DNA from: Sulfurovum sp. TSL1
GTDB taxonomy: Bacteria; Campylobacterota; Campylobacteria; Campylobacterales; Sulfurovaceae
DNA: 64,000 bases
NCBI RefSeq assembly: GCF_019972135.1
Contig: NZ_BPFI01000004.1
Coordinates: forward strand, 56,248-120,247
Reading direction: 5' to 3'
The position numbers were made by a program, and so were the translations under genes. Positions 33,062 to 42,397 of this stretch are shown here, piece after piece. The notes below the pieces were generated by a model. The model ran no database searches and had not been told where the DNA came from. It saw nothing but the letters and a program-made list of their open reading frames with translations. Every line of letters starts with the position of its first letter. The first letter of the stretch is position 1.

Positions 33062-34972
33062 ATGAAAATGGTTTTAACCAGTTTTAAACTCTTACTCTTT
33101 GTGCTTATCACAAATACCCTCCATGCAAATGATGTTCAAAAGCTTCTGAATGATTTTAATCAGAAAAATGATTTAAGTCAAAAAACAATTGATGAGAATA
33201 AAGGGCATTTGGTACTTTTTACCAGAGAAAAACTGGAAAAAATGCATGCTAAAACACTGAAAGATGTATTTAAGACGACACCGGTAGTTTATTATCATGA
33301 AAATAGATATGGGTTACCTGATCCTTTGACTTCAGGAGCATTTGAACCTTACCGTAGTAATTTTATCCGTCTTTATGTGGATGGCGTAGAAATAACCCAA
33401 GGATGGATGGGAAGTGGTTTGATGCTTTATGGGGATGTGAATATAGATTTTGTTGATCATATAGAGTTTTATTATATGACACCCTCTTTTGAAACCAGTG
33501 TAGAGCCTGCATATCTTACGGTTTTTCTCTATTCTAAAGATCCCAAACGAGACAGTGGTGGAAAATTGGATCTTATAGGGGGAAGTAGAGGGTACAATTC
33601 TCAAAGTATCAATTATGGCGAGCAAAAAGAAGATTTTTCATATATGATCAACTTCTCTCATACGGATGAAAAAAGAGAGACCATAGATAATGGGACTTCT
33701 ACCCCTCTTAAGAGAGATTTTGAACGTACACAACTTTTTTCTTATGTTAAAACAGAAGATCAAATTCTTCATTTACAGGTCATGAAAAAAAATACAGACA
33801 GTCTTGCGGGCATGAGTTGGGATGCTACACCTTTAGTCTCACAAATTGACTATCTGAATTTACATTTGGATTACGGAATTGATTTAAGTGAGCATTGGCG
33901 TACACAGCTTGCCTATGATTGGCTCAAAACTGATATGCTGCAAGAGGATGAGTATAGGGGCACCCCTTTTACCCAATATTACGGGGAATTAGCTTGGACA
34001 GATGCTTTGGGCTCAAATATTTTTGATGGTGAGTACAAAAACAGTACTTATACAGCTGAACTAACGTATAAAGAAACGATAGAAGACCACCGTATCACAG
34101 CGGGAGTAAAAGGAAGATACAAGAAGCTTGACTCTTTTGAAAGAGATGGACAAGATGCGCTTGTCACTCCTTTTACTACAGAGACGATCGCTACTATTTT
34201 TTTCCAGGATCAATATGCATTAAGTGCTCAACAATTGTTAACTCTTGGCATATCTTATAATCACATATCACGAAATGGAGACGTAGAAGATGACTCTCTC
34301 TTGCAACTGCGTTTAGGATACCTTTATGCCAATGATCATTGGAGTTATAAAACATATCTTTATCGTACCCAGTTTGCGTTAGAACCTCTTACACGTTATT
34401 TAGATTATACAAATTCTAAGGATGTGGCACTGCAGACTACAATAGGTGTGACTCAAGAGCTTGCATATAGTGATCAAAATTATCGTCTAAGATTGATGTT
34501 GCTTTTAATGCAGGATGAGGATGGTCTTTTAGAAAATAACATAGCAGGAGCAGAAGGAAATACAAAATATTTCTTTACCGTTTTCAATTATGATTATAAT
34601 TTTGATATAAATAATAAAGTAAATTTACAACTTTATTATGCAGACTATAAAGACATTTTTGATTTAGATAAGCTTGAAGACGTAAGTGGATATCTTAGTT
34701 TTACAAATAGCTATGAAAATTTTGACTTTTACAATGGTGTAGTATGGCATTTAAACAACCTTGATTGGACAAATTATTTTGATCTAACAAGCTCCATTTC
34801 TTGGAATTTCAATGAAGACCTGACGTTGACATTAAAGGGACAAAATCTCTTAGATAAAGCTAAAAAAACAAATCTGTTTAGGACAGATCCTGCAACTGGC
34901 AGTATCTTAAGTCCTTTGAAAATTTCTCCTATAGATCAACGTATCACTATTGAGTTGGAATATTTGTTTTGA
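33062..34972 (+). CDS. TonB-dependent-receptor-like outer membrane protein
   Basis: The 636-aa protein has a signal peptide (about 1-22), a plug-type domain (about 45-160: LVLFTREKLEKMHAKTLKDVFKT and YVDGVEI) and a long beta-barrel rich in aromatic strands. It ends in ITIELEYLF, a typical outer-membrane C terminus. The ligand is unknown. It is the first gene of the riboswitch-B operon. The next gene starts inside its stop (TTGA). Codon use is AT-richer than in flanking housekeeping genes. Confidence 0.78.
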   Translation: MKMVLTSFKLLLFVLITNTLHANDVQKLLNDFNQKNDLSQKTIDENKGHLVLFTREKLEKMHAKTLKDVFKTTPVVYYHENRYGLPDPLTSGAFEPYRSNFIRLYVDGVEITQGWMGSGLMLYGDVNIDFVDHIEFYYMTPSFETSVEPAYLTVFLYSKDPKRDSGGKLDLIGGSRGYNSQSINYGEQKEDFSYMINFSHTDEKRETIDNGTSTPLKRDFERTQLFSYVKTEDQILHLQVMKKNTDSLAGMSWDATPLVSQIDYLNLHLDYGIDLSEHWRTQLAYDWLKTDMLQEDEYRGTPFTQYYGELAWTDALGSNIFDGEYKNSTYTAELTYKETIEDHRITAGVKGRYKKLDSFERDGQDALVTPFTTETIATIFFQDQYALSAQQLLTLGISYNHISRNGDVEDDSLLQLRLGYLYANDHWSYKTYLYRTQFALEPLTRYLDYTNSKDVALQTTIGVTQELAYSDQNYRLRLMLLLMQDEDGLLENNIAGAEGNTKYFFTVFNYDYNFDINNKVNLQLYYADYKDIFDLDKLEDVSGYLSFTNSYENFDFYNGVVWHLNNLDWTNYFDLTSSISWNFNEDLTLTLKGQNLLDKAKKTNLFRTDPATGSILSPLKISPIDQRITIELEYLF

Positions 34973-35418
34973 AAAAAATTCTCTTACTTCTCATTCTTGG
35001 CTATGGGCAACTTTTTGCGCTAGATAGTGAGAGTACACTTAAAATGTATCATGGTATTTTTACTGCATTGTCTTCAAAAATACCCATCACTGTATATATA
35101 AAGGATAAAGAGTACAGAGATGTATTTATCCATTCTAAAAAAATTGTATTATCTAATACAGTTCAGGGATCAGATATTGCTTTAGTGACAGATGAGAGAA
35201 CGTTAAAGGATATTTTGTATACTAAAAATAGAAACTTTGCTAAAAAACCGATTATTTTTGTAACAAATTATCATTTTTTAAAGATGTCCGAGAAAATCGT
35301 TGGGGCATTTTATTGGCGGAAAGGACGCTCACAGTTGTTATTCATTAAGAATAGATTGAGACAATATAATATTACTTTACCTAAAGAGTATCAAAATTTT
35401 ATGATTGATGAATTATGA
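34969..35418 (+). CDS. Small periplasmic protein (possible YfiR-like)
   Basis: I do not firmly recognise this 149-aa protein. It starts at a TTG that overlaps the receptor stop. It has a signal peptide (about 1-18, ending GQLFA) and a mixed alpha/beta mature domain without Cys. Size, location and position between an outer-membrane receptor and a membrane c-di-GMP enzyme resemble YfiR-type periplasmic modulators, which restrain a neighbouring membrane GGDEF protein. That match is from layout rather than motif. Confidence 0.5.
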   Translation: MKKILLLLILGYGQLFALDSESTLKMYHGIFTALSSKIPITVYIKDKEYRDVFIHSKKIVLSNTVQGSDIALVTDERTLKDILYTKNRNFAKKPIIFVTNYHFLKMSEKIVGAFYWRKGRSQLLFIKNRLRQYNITLPKEYQNFMIDEL

Positions 35419-37304
35419 GAAAACAGTATTTTGATAAATTTATTTTTTTCTTGATGGCTCTACTCATCATATTTGCTGTATTTTTACAGATCACAACAGT
35501 TCAAAGTACAGAGAAACTTAAAAAAGAAGAGATAGATAAAGCAGAACAATACGCATCCAAAATCGCTAAACTTATACTACGACAAACAGACAGTAATATA
35601 GAACCAATACTTACAAATAATCCTAAATTTAGAGATTATCTCAACGAATCCCTTCAAGCCTTTTTAACCAAACAGTATCAATATATCTTTGTACTGAAAA
35701 AAGATGTAAAAGGAAATTACCGTTTTTTACTCGATGGATCAGAAGAAGAACCTGAAGAGTATAAGACGATTTTTTTCCCTAAAAGTGAACTGTATGACAA
35801 GGTATATACAACGCAGAATATGCAAATTATTGAGCAGCATGAAGGGGTTGAACAGATTTGGTTGTCACTGGTTTACCCTATTGTGAGTGAAAATGAAACG
35901 CAAGCACTTTTAGTTTTGGACCTTTCAAAATCTTATGGCGAACATCTCAATAAATTTAACTCTCCACTGATGACCGTTGTATGGATGATGCAGATTTTTT
36001 TACTTCTCAGTATGTTTTTACTGGTTTTCCTGGCATATAGATATTATAAAATTCGTAAAGAGCTTATTATAGATGATTTGACCTCTGTCTATAAAAAGCA
36101 ATACCTGCAAGAGTTTTTTGAAAAAAATCGATTGGATGACTACAATGTAATGTTGCTAGACATAGATGAATTTAAAAGGGTCAATCAAAAATTTGGTTAT
36201 CAATTTGGTGATATTATTCTTACAGAGTTTACAAAAACACTTTTATCTACCTTGTCCCCTGGTGCAATACTTGTACGTACAGGAGGAGCAGAGTTTCTGG
36301 TTGTCTCCCCAAAATCAGAGGCTACAGTAGAAAAACAAGCACAAAAAACATTTGATAAGTTAAAAGAAAAAAAATATCTTATAGGTAATGACATACAGTA
36401 TTTGACCGTTTCAATGAGTGCCATGAGTATTCCAGAAAAAAGTACGTCTGTGCAAAACATTGAAAGGTTGTTGGACGAAAAACTTTTAGAAGTAAAAAGT
36501 AACGGTAAAAATGCTTTGGCAATCTTATCCAAAGAAGAACTTAGTGGTATAAATTATAGCAATGTAGATTATATAAAAGAAGCTTTAGAAGAAGAACGAT
36601 TAATATGTCTTTACCAGCCTATCTATGAAACACAGACAAAAAAAATTAAGAAATATGAAGCTTTAGTGAGACTTATTGATAAAGAGGACCCAAAAAAGCT
36701 CATTATACCTTTACATTTTATGAAATTGGTAAAAGGGACAAGTCAATATATCAAAATGAGTAAGTTGGTTTTCCGAGACGTATTTCAAACCTTGAAGAGA
36801 TATGAGGATGTGGAAATAAGTGTGAATGTAGATCTAGATGATTTAGACAATGCAGATATGATGAACCTTATTACACATAATTTATATGAACATAGAACTA
36901 TAGCAAATAGGTTGACTTTCGAAATTTTGGAAGATCATGAGGTGAAAGATCATGGAAAAGTTATGTTTCATTTACAACAGTTAAAGGCATTTGGTTCGAA
37001 AATAGCACTGGATGATTTTGGAAGTGGATATGCAAGTTATAGTTATTTGATAAAGTTGAATATAGATATTTTAAAAATTGATGGAAGTATTATCAAAGAA
37101 TTAGAACATAGACCCGATCATGCTAAAACTGTCATTAGCTCCATTCGGGGATTAGCTGAATCTTTTCAATATGATCTGGTTGCCGAATTTGTTGCAGATG
37201 AATATATCTACAACATCATCAAAGACCTGGGTATTCAATATGCTCAAGGATATTATTTAGGAGAACCAAAACCTATTGAATGGTATATGGATAAAAACCA
37301 CTAA
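35415..37304 (+). CDS. Membrane GGDEF-EAL protein (degenerate GGDEF, probably active EAL)
   Basis: The 629-aa protein has a membrane helix (about 10-28), a periplasmic sensor region (about 30-190), a second helix (about 192-215), then GGDEF (about 225-375) and EAL (about 385-625) domains. The GGDEF signature reads RTGGAEF, so the catalytic Asp is replaced. The EAL domain keeps EALVR, FEILE, LDDFGSGY, LKIDGS and the late Glu and Gln positions. It is therefore probably a c-di-GMP phosphodiesterase with a regulatory GGDEF. It may be governed by the adjacent periplasmic protein and by the leader riboswitch. Confidence 0.88.
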   Translation: MRKQYFDKFIFFLMALLIIFAVFLQITTVQSTEKLKKEEIDKAEQYASKIAKLILRQTDSNIEPILTNNPKFRDYLNESLQAFLTKQYQYIFVLKKDVKGNYRFLLDGSEEEPEEYKTIFFPKSELYDKVYTTQNMQIIEQHEGVEQIWLSLVYPIVSENETQALLVLDLSKSYGEHLNKFNSPLMTVVWMMQIFLLLSMFLLVFLAYRYYKIRKELIIDDLTSVYKKQYLQEFFEKNRLDDYNVMLLDIDEFKRVNQKFGYQFGDIILTEFTKTLLSTLSPGAILVRTGGAEFLVVSPKSEATVEKQAQKTFDKLKEKKYLIGNDIQYLTVSMSAMSIPEKSTSVQNIERLLDEKLLEVKSNGKNALAILSKEELSGINYSNVDYIKEALEEERLICLYQPIYETQTKKIKKYEALVRLIDKEDPKKLIIPLHFMKLVKGTSQYIKMSKLVFRDVFQTLKRYEDVEISVNVDLDDLDNADMMNLITHNLYEHRTIANRLTFEILEDHEVKDHGKVMFHLQQLKAFGSKIALDDFGSGYASYSYLIKLNIDILKIDGSIIKELEHRPDHAKTVISSIRGLAESFQYDLVAEFVADEYIYNIIKDLGIQYAQGYYLGEPKPIEWYMDKNH

Positions 37305-37327
37305 GAGTTTACACTTATTAAAACTAT

Positions 37328-37365
37328 TTTGCTATAATTATTGACTTTTTATAATACTAAAATAG
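37328..37365 (+). promoter_or_regulatory. Promoter of ispB-hemA-proS operon
   Basis: TTTTGCTATAATT has TATAAT at 37333-37338. A second candidate directly follows (TTGACT at 37341 with A/T-rich -10 around 37357). Confidence 0.5.
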
Positions 37366-37374
37366 GATACAACC

Positions 37375-37399
37375 GTGAGTAGCATCTATTGTTACTCAC
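37375..37399 (+). other. Hairpin in leader of polyprenyl synthase gene
   Basis: GTGAGTA (37375-37381) and TACTCAC (37393-37399) pair across an 11-nt loop, 21 bp before the GTG start. There is no T-run, so it is not a terminator; it may affect RNA stability or translation. Confidence 0.5.
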
Positions 37400-37420
37400 T
37401 GTACATAAGGACCGGTATAC

Positions 37421-38317
37421 GTGCTAAGTGCTGTTGAGAGAAAAATAGAACAATTTATAGCTGACCTGAATGATAAAGAGATAAGTGGACTTTATGCTCA
37501 ACTGCCTGATGGTAAAAGACTGCGTGCAAAGCTCATTTTGAAAATTGCGGGTAATAGTCTTTCTGTGGTGAAGACAGCTGCTGTCGTTGAGATGATACAT
37601 GCTGCAAGTCTTTTACACGATGATGTGATAGATGATGCCTATACCAGACGTTCAAAACCTTCTCTCAATGCACTCTATGGCAATAAAACAGCCATCATGT
37701 TGGGTGATGTCCTTTACTCCAAAGGTTTCTTGGAGTTAAACAACATCAGTCCGGATGTGGCCAAGATGGTCTCCAATGCTGTTGTACAACTCAGTCTTGG
37801 AGAACTGAAAGATGTTTCACTTTCCAAAACATTTAACTTGGACAAAGATGTTTATATTGATATGATCTACCAGAAAACGGCTTCTCTGATGGAAGCCAGT
37901 GCGGGTGCTGCCGCTTTGTTGGCCGGTAAGTCCAAAGAAGCCTATATGACCTACGGTAGAAACCTGGGTATAGCCTTTCAAATGATAGATGATCTGCTTG
38001 ATATCACATCAGACAGTGCCACCTTGGGTAAACCCGCATTGCATGATTTTGAAGAGGGTAAGACCACACTGCCATATATCTATCTGTATGAACTGCTGGA
38101 GAGTGATGAAAAAGAGAAACTCAGAGCACTGCATGCAAAAAAGCTCTCTGCAGACGAACAGCATTGGATCAAAATGAAAATGCAGGAACACCGGGTGATA
38201 CAAAAAAGTTATCAGGAAGCCAAAACACTGATAGAAGAAGCGATCACACTGATGAATGAGAAAGGTGAAGATGCACTCTCAAATATCGCTATGCAGATGA
38301 TAGAAAGGGATTTTTAA
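37421..38317 (+). CDS. ispB: Polyprenyl (octaprenyl-type) diphosphate synthase
   Basis: The 298-aa trans-prenyltransferase lengthens isoprenoid chains, most likely for the menaquinone tail. It has both Asp-rich motifs, LLHDDVIDDA (about residue 65) and MIDDLLDIT (about 188), plus LPDGKRLRAKL near the start. Start is GTG 37421 with AAGGA at 37407-37411. The stop overlaps the hemA ATG by one base. It begins a long biosynthetic operon (ispB, hemA, proS, fxsA, dsb-like, hemC, ubiD) whose order is partly shared with Helicobacter. Confidence 0.9.
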   Translation: MLSAVERKIEQFIADLNDKEISGLYAQLPDGKRLRAKLILKIAGNSLSVVKTAAVVEMIHAASLLHDDVIDDAYTRRSKPSLNALYGNKTAIMLGDVLYSKGFLELNNISPDVAKMVSNAVVQLSLGELKDVSLSKTFNLDKDVYIDMIYQKTASLMEASAGAAALLAGKSKEAYMTYGRNLGIAFQMIDDLLDITSDSATLGKPALHDFEEGKTTLPYIYLYELLESDEKEKLRALHAKKLSADEQHWIKMKMQEHRVIQKSYQEAKTLIEEAITLMNEKGEDALSNIAMQMIERDF

Positions 38318-39624
38318 TGTATTACCAAGTGATGAGTTTTTCTCATAAGAACTGTGATCAGGGTATGCGAGAAAAGTTGGCATTTGCCAATGATGAAGAA
38401 AAAATTGCAATGCTCAATCAATTGGTCGAATTTGAGTTTATCCATGAAGCATTTATCGTGTCTACCTGTAACCGTGTTGAGATCGTATTGGCAACACGTG
38501 ACAATTTTTCAAGTTATCACACGATCCTGGGACTGATGAGTCAAAAGAGTGAATTGAACTTTTATGAGATCAAATCCTCAGGTGTACGTTATGATGATGA
38601 AGAGGCAGTACAGCATATTTTTTCTGTGGTCTCTTCACTGGACTCTTTGGTCATAGGTGAATCTCAGATCACAGGACAGGTGAAAGAGGCATTTATGCTC
38701 TCGCATCAAAATGGTACGGCCGGGCGCAAACTCAATCGTATCATCTCTTATGCAGTGAAGTGTGCGGCAGAAGTACGCAATGCAACGAATATTTCCCACA
38801 ACCCTATTTCGATCGCATCAGTTGCTGTGGCACAGGCACACAAAATTCTGGGTGACAGTATGGCTGGTACGACAGCTATGGTAGTCGGTGCCGGTGAAAT
38901 GGGTGTATTGGCCACGAAACATCTACTGAGAGCAGGTTGTGATGTGGTGATGCTGGGAAGAGACCAGGAGAAGATCGAAGCGCTGGCAGAGACCCTGGGT
39001 GAAAATGTCAAAGCAGCCACTATGGAAAAACTTCCAAAGTATCTGAACCGTTACCGTCTGCTTTTTACCGCCACTTCAGCCAGAGAACCGATCATTACGC
39101 AGGACCTTATAGAGAATGATACTTTACCAAGACTCTGGTTTGACATGGCAATTCCCAGAGATATCGAAGATATGGCGTTGGAGAAATTGCAACTGTTCCG
39201 TATCGATGACCTTCGTACCATCTCTCAAGACAATCATGCATTACGTGAAGAACAGGCAGTAAGAGCAGCTGAGATCGTAGAGAGATATAAAGAAGAGTTT
39301 TATGCATGGCTCAGAGCACTTTCTATTGAACCGGTGATCAAAGAGATGAGAGAACAGGTGAATGATGCCATAGATGCTGAAATGAAAAGGGCCCTAAAAA
39401 AAGGTTTTGTACCGGCAGAAGCCGAAGCAAATATGCGTAAAATGGCAGAGCAGATGTTCAAACGTTTCTTACATGAACCCACACAGAACCTGAGACACTC
39501 TTCAACAGAGAAGAAAAATGCGAACTGCATAGAATCGATCAAAAAAATGTTCAATATAGATACCGACAACATTGATCTTAAACAGTATAAAAACGACCAT
39601 CATACAAAAGGATACAACGCGTGA
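38317..39624 (+). CDS. hemA: Glutamyl-tRNA reductase
   Basis: HemA reduces glutamyl-tRNA to glutamate-1-semialdehyde, the first step of C5 haem synthesis. The 435-aa protein has the catalytic Cys in STCNRVEIV (about residue 50), [13 protein letters not shown], the NADPH loop VVGAGEMG (about 188) and the C-terminal dimerisation helix. Its stop overlaps the proS GTG start (GTGA). HemC follows four genes later in the same operon. Confidence 0.96.
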   Translation: MYYQVMSFSHKNCDQGMREKLAFANDEEKIAMLNQLVEFEFIHEAFIVSTCNRVEIVLATRDNFSSYHTILGLMSQKSELNFYEIKSSGVRYDDEEAVQHIFSVVSSLDSLVIGESQITGQVKEAFMLSHQNGTAGRKLNRIISYAVKCAAEVRNATNISHNPISIASVAVAQAHKILGDSMAGTTAMVVGAGEMGVLATKHLLRAGCDVVMLGRDQEKIEALAETLGENVKAATMEKLPKYLNRYRLLFTATSAREPIITQDLIENDTLPRLWFDMAIPRDIEDMALEKLQLFRIDDLRTISQDNHALREEQAVRAAEIVERYKEEFYAWLRALSIEPVIKEMREQVNDAIDAEMKRALKKGFVPAEAEANMRKMAEQMFKRFLHEPTQNLRHSSTEKKNANCIESIKKMFNIDTDNIDLKQYKNDHHTKGYNA

Positions 39625-41141
39625 GATTTTCAAGATTATTAATCCCTACAACCAAAGAGACACCCAATGACGCAACACTGGCGAGTCATATCTATCTTAT
39701 CAGAGGCGGGTTTATACAGTCAGTAGGGGGAAGCGGACTTTACAATTTTCTGCCCTTAGGCAAAAAGATACTGGATAAAGTACATGCCGTGGTGAAAGAA
39801 GAGTTAGATAAAGCAGGGTGTCAAGAGGTGAGTCTCTCTTTTGTGACACCTGCGGCACTTTGGGAAGAGAGCGGCCGTTTAGAGAAGTATGGTAAAGAGC
39901 TCTTACGTTTCAAAGACCGTAAGGAGAATGACTTCATTTTAGGACCGACCCATGAAGAGATGATGGTGAACCTGGTGAGACAGACAGTGAAAAGTTATAA
40001 GCAGCTTCCTTTGAATGTCTATCAGATCAACCTCAAGTTCCGTGATGAGATACGACCACGATTCGGTCTGATGCGCGGACGTGAATTTTTAATGAAAGAT
40101 GCCTATAGTTTTCATACCTCTACAGAAGATATGCAAAGAGAGTTTGCCTTGATGGAAGAGACCTATAAGAAAATATTCACACGTCTTGGGCTGGAGTTCA
40201 GGGTTGTAGATGCGGACTCCGGTGCGATCGGTGGATCTGGAAGTAAAGAGTTTATGGTACTGGCTGATTCCGGTGAAGATACGATCGTGGTATGTAACGA
40301 CTGTGACTACGGTGCCAACATAGAAGCTGCTGTAGCAAAACCGAAAGTCTATGATGCTTCAACAGAGATCAAAATTATCGCAATGAAAGCACTCTATGAT
40401 GAAGGTGTCAGTAAAGTCGTTCATTTTGCTCTACCTGCATCTGTAGAACTTCAGGATGTGAAAGCATGCAATGCAGTCAATGCCAACGATCTTGTAGAGT
40501 ATGAAGAGACAGCAGCGATAGAAACACTGGTTGTGGACGCTGCATTGGAAGGGGTTGATGACCTTACGGCAGCAGAGAAATGTTATGCTGATATCTCCGC
40601 GGTGCAAGAGGGTGATGCTTGTGCCTGTTGTGGTGGGTCATTGCGTTATACCAAAGGTATCGAAGCAGGGCACATCTTCCAACTGGGTACACGATATTCT
40701 GAACCCTTAGCGGCAAACTTCTTAGATGAGAACGGAAAGTCGCAGCCTATGGTCATGGGAACCTATGGTATCGGTGTGAGTCGTCTGCTTGCGGCCATCA
40801 TCGAGCAGAACCATGATGAAAAAGGGTGTATCTGGACGAAAGAGTCTGCACCGTTCGATCTGCAGATCATCGTCTCCAATATCAAAGATGAAGAACAGGT
40901 CGCTTTGGGTGAGCAACTCTATGAAGCGATGTTGGCCAAAGGTGTGGATGTACTGCTTGATGACAGAAAAGACAGATTCGGTGCGAAGATAAAAGATTAT
41001 GAACTTATCGGTGTACCTCATGCAGTGATCATAGGAAAGAAACTGGCAGAGGATACAGTAGAGTTTATGACCAGAGACGGTATGGTCAAAGAGGAAGTCT
41101 CTGTAGATTACATAGTCGATTTTCTGGCTGAAAGATTTTAA
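39621..41141 (+). CDS. proS: Prolyl-tRNA synthetase with reduced editing insertion
   Basis: ProS charges tRNA-Pro. The 506-aa protein has the class II motif 2 region [20 protein letters not shown], motif 3 [17 protein letters not shown] and an anticodon-binding domain at the end (about 410-506). Usual bacterial enzymes are about 570 aa, with a 180-aa editing insertion that removes mischarged alanine. Here only about 100 residues lie between NIEAAV (about 235) and [14 protein letters not shown] (about 345), and the usual C-terminal part of that domain is missing. Self-editing is therefore probably weak or absent. Start is GTG 39621, overlapping hemA. Confidence 0.92.
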   Translation: MRFSRLLIPTTKETPNDATLASHIYLIRGGFIQSVGGSGLYNFLPLGKKILDKVHAVVKEELDKAGCQEVSLSFVTPAALWEESGRLEKYGKELLRFKDRKENDFILGPTHEEMMVNLVRQTVKSYKQLPLNVYQINLKFRDEIRPRFGLMRGREFLMKDAYSFHTSTEDMQREFALMEETYKKIFTRLGLEFRVVDADSGAIGGSGSKEFMVLADSGEDTIVVCNDCDYGANIEAAVAKPKVYDASTEIKIIAMKALYDEGVSKVVHFALPASVELQDVKACNAVNANDLVEYEETAAIETLVVDAALEGVDDLTAAEKCYADISAVQEGDACACCGGSLRYTKGIEAGHIFQLGTRYSEPLAANFLDENGKSQPMVMGTYGIGVSRLLAAIIEQNHDEKGCIWTKESAPFDLQIIVSNIKDEEQVALGEQLYEAMLAKGVDVLLDDRKDRFGAKIKDYELIGVPHAVIIGKKLAEDTVEFMTRDGMVKEEVSVDYIVDFLAERF

Positions 41142-41142
41142 T

Positions 41143-41565
41143 ATGATATTTCTGATCATTCCTTTTGCTCTCATCGAATTGTACCTTTCGCTAAAGACCG
41201 GAGAGACTATAGGTTTTTTTTGGTCAGTGGTATGGATCGTACTTAGTTTTGCTCTGGGCATGATGCTTTTACAAAAATCTTCACAAACGATGATGGGCAA
41301 TATGCAGTCAATGAGACAGGGAAAACTTGACTTGAGAAGATTTCAAAATGCAAGTATGTCCTACTTCATCGCTGCGATCCTACTCATTATTCCGGGAGTA
41401 TTCAGTGACCTTTTGGGTGTCATTGCATTTTTTTATTCACTTTATTTACAATTTATTGCTAAAATAACCCCCGAAGGAACAACACATTTTACAAAACAAG
41501 GAGATGATGATGTCATTGATGTCGAAATTATTGATGAGCACAGTCGTAGCGACCGTGACTCTTAG
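41143..41565 (+). CDS. fxsA: FxsA family membrane protein
   Basis: The 140-aa protein matches the FxsA family: an N-terminal helix starting MIFLIIPFALIELYLSL, a second helix (about 22-45), and a third (about 70-100) containing AAILLIIPGVFSDLLG, followed by a hydrophilic acidic tail. FxsA overproduction relieves F-plasmid exclusion of phage T7 in E. coli; its native job is unknown. It lies 1 bp after proS. Its last 56 bp overlap the following gene in another frame. Confidence 0.82.
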   Translation: MIFLIIPFALIELYLSLKTGETIGFFWSVVWIVLSFALGMMLLQKSSQTMMGNMQSMRQGKLDLRRFQNASMSYFIAAILLIIPGVFSDLLGVIAFFYSLYLQFIAKITPEGTTHFTKQGDDDVIDVEIIDEHSRSDRDS

Positions 41566-42343
41566 TGCAAATGCACAGCCAGATAACAAATTATTAGTTA
41601 AATATGTGAAGAGATCTGTGGTGAAAAATCCACAGGTGAAAGTTAACGGTGTAACCGTACTTGAGTCTAAAACAGATAAGAGATTACCTGGATGGACGAT
41701 CTTGTTAACGACGATGGATCTGGAGTATCAGAAAAAAGAGATACATGCACCTGAAATGATGTTTGTGAAGGATGGACTCATCACAGGGCACTTAGTGAAT
41801 CTAAAAACCGGAAATGATTACAGAGATGAGATCAAACCTAGTGTCCCTCAGAGCTATTATGATGATGCCCACCTGCTGTTTGGTAACAAGGATGCAGAGC
41901 ATAAGATACTGATCTTCTCTGATCCTCAATGTCCGTTCTGTCAAGAAATAGTACCGGAGATATTTAAAGTATCTAAAGAGAACCCTGCAAAAATTGCAGT
42001 CTATTATTATCACCTGCCGTTACTTCGTATCCATCCTGTTTCAGATGTACTGACACGTGTGATGCATGTGGCACAACATGAAGGTAGAACAGATGTGGTT
42101 GAAAAGATCTATTCACTTAAGATTGACCCGAGAGAGACAGATATGACGAAGATACTAGCTGCAGTAAAAAGCCATACCGGTTACAGTGTCACAGCAGCAC
42201 AGGTAGATGCTGAAGAGGTGAAAGCAGCCATGCAGGCAGATGAAATGGCCTCAAGTAAAATGATGGTCACAGGTACTCCTACTATCTATATAGATGGTGA
42301 GTGGGATAAAATGCGTAACGGGTATAAAACGCTCATAAAATAA
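41510..42343 (+). CDS. DsbC/DsbG-like periplasmic thiol-disulfide oxidoreductase
   Basis: The about 277-aa protein has a signal peptide (about 1-22, ending LSANA), an N-terminal dimerisation-like region (about 25-110) and a thioredoxin-fold domain with IFSDPQCPFCQ (CPFC active site, about residue 147). The cis-Pro region TGTPTIYI is near residue 257. This is the DsbC/DsbG layout, used for disulfide formation or isomerisation. Of three consecutive ATGs I pick 41510, six bases after AAGGAG (41498-41503). It overlaps the fxsA 3' end. Confidence 0.82.
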   Translation: MSLMSKLLMSTVVATVTLSANAQPDNKLLVKYVKRSVVKNPQVKVNGVTVLESKTDKRLPGWTILLTTMDLEYQKKEIHAPEMMFVKDGLITGHLVNLKTGNDYRDEIKPSVPQSYYDDAHLLFGNKDAEHKILIFSDPQCPFCQEIVPEIFKVSKENPAKIAVYYYHLPLLRIHPVSDVLTRVMHVAQHEGRTDVVEKIYSLKIDPRETDMTKILAAVKSHTGYSVTAAQVDAEEVKAAMQADEMASSKMMVTGTPTIYIDGEWDKMRNGYKTLIK

Positions 42344-42354
42344 TGGAATTGGCG

Positions 42355-42379
42355 CTGCATGAGACTTTGTCTTATGCAG
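42355..42379 (+). other. Strong hairpin in hemC leader
   Basis: CTGCATGAGAC (42355-42365), loop TTT and GTCTTATGCAG (42369-42379) give an 11-bp stem with one G-T pair, 18 bp before the GTG start. No T-run follows, so an intercistronic RNA-stability or translation element is more likely than a terminator. Confidence 0.6.
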
Positions 42380-42397
42380 GGATAGACAAGGGTAACA

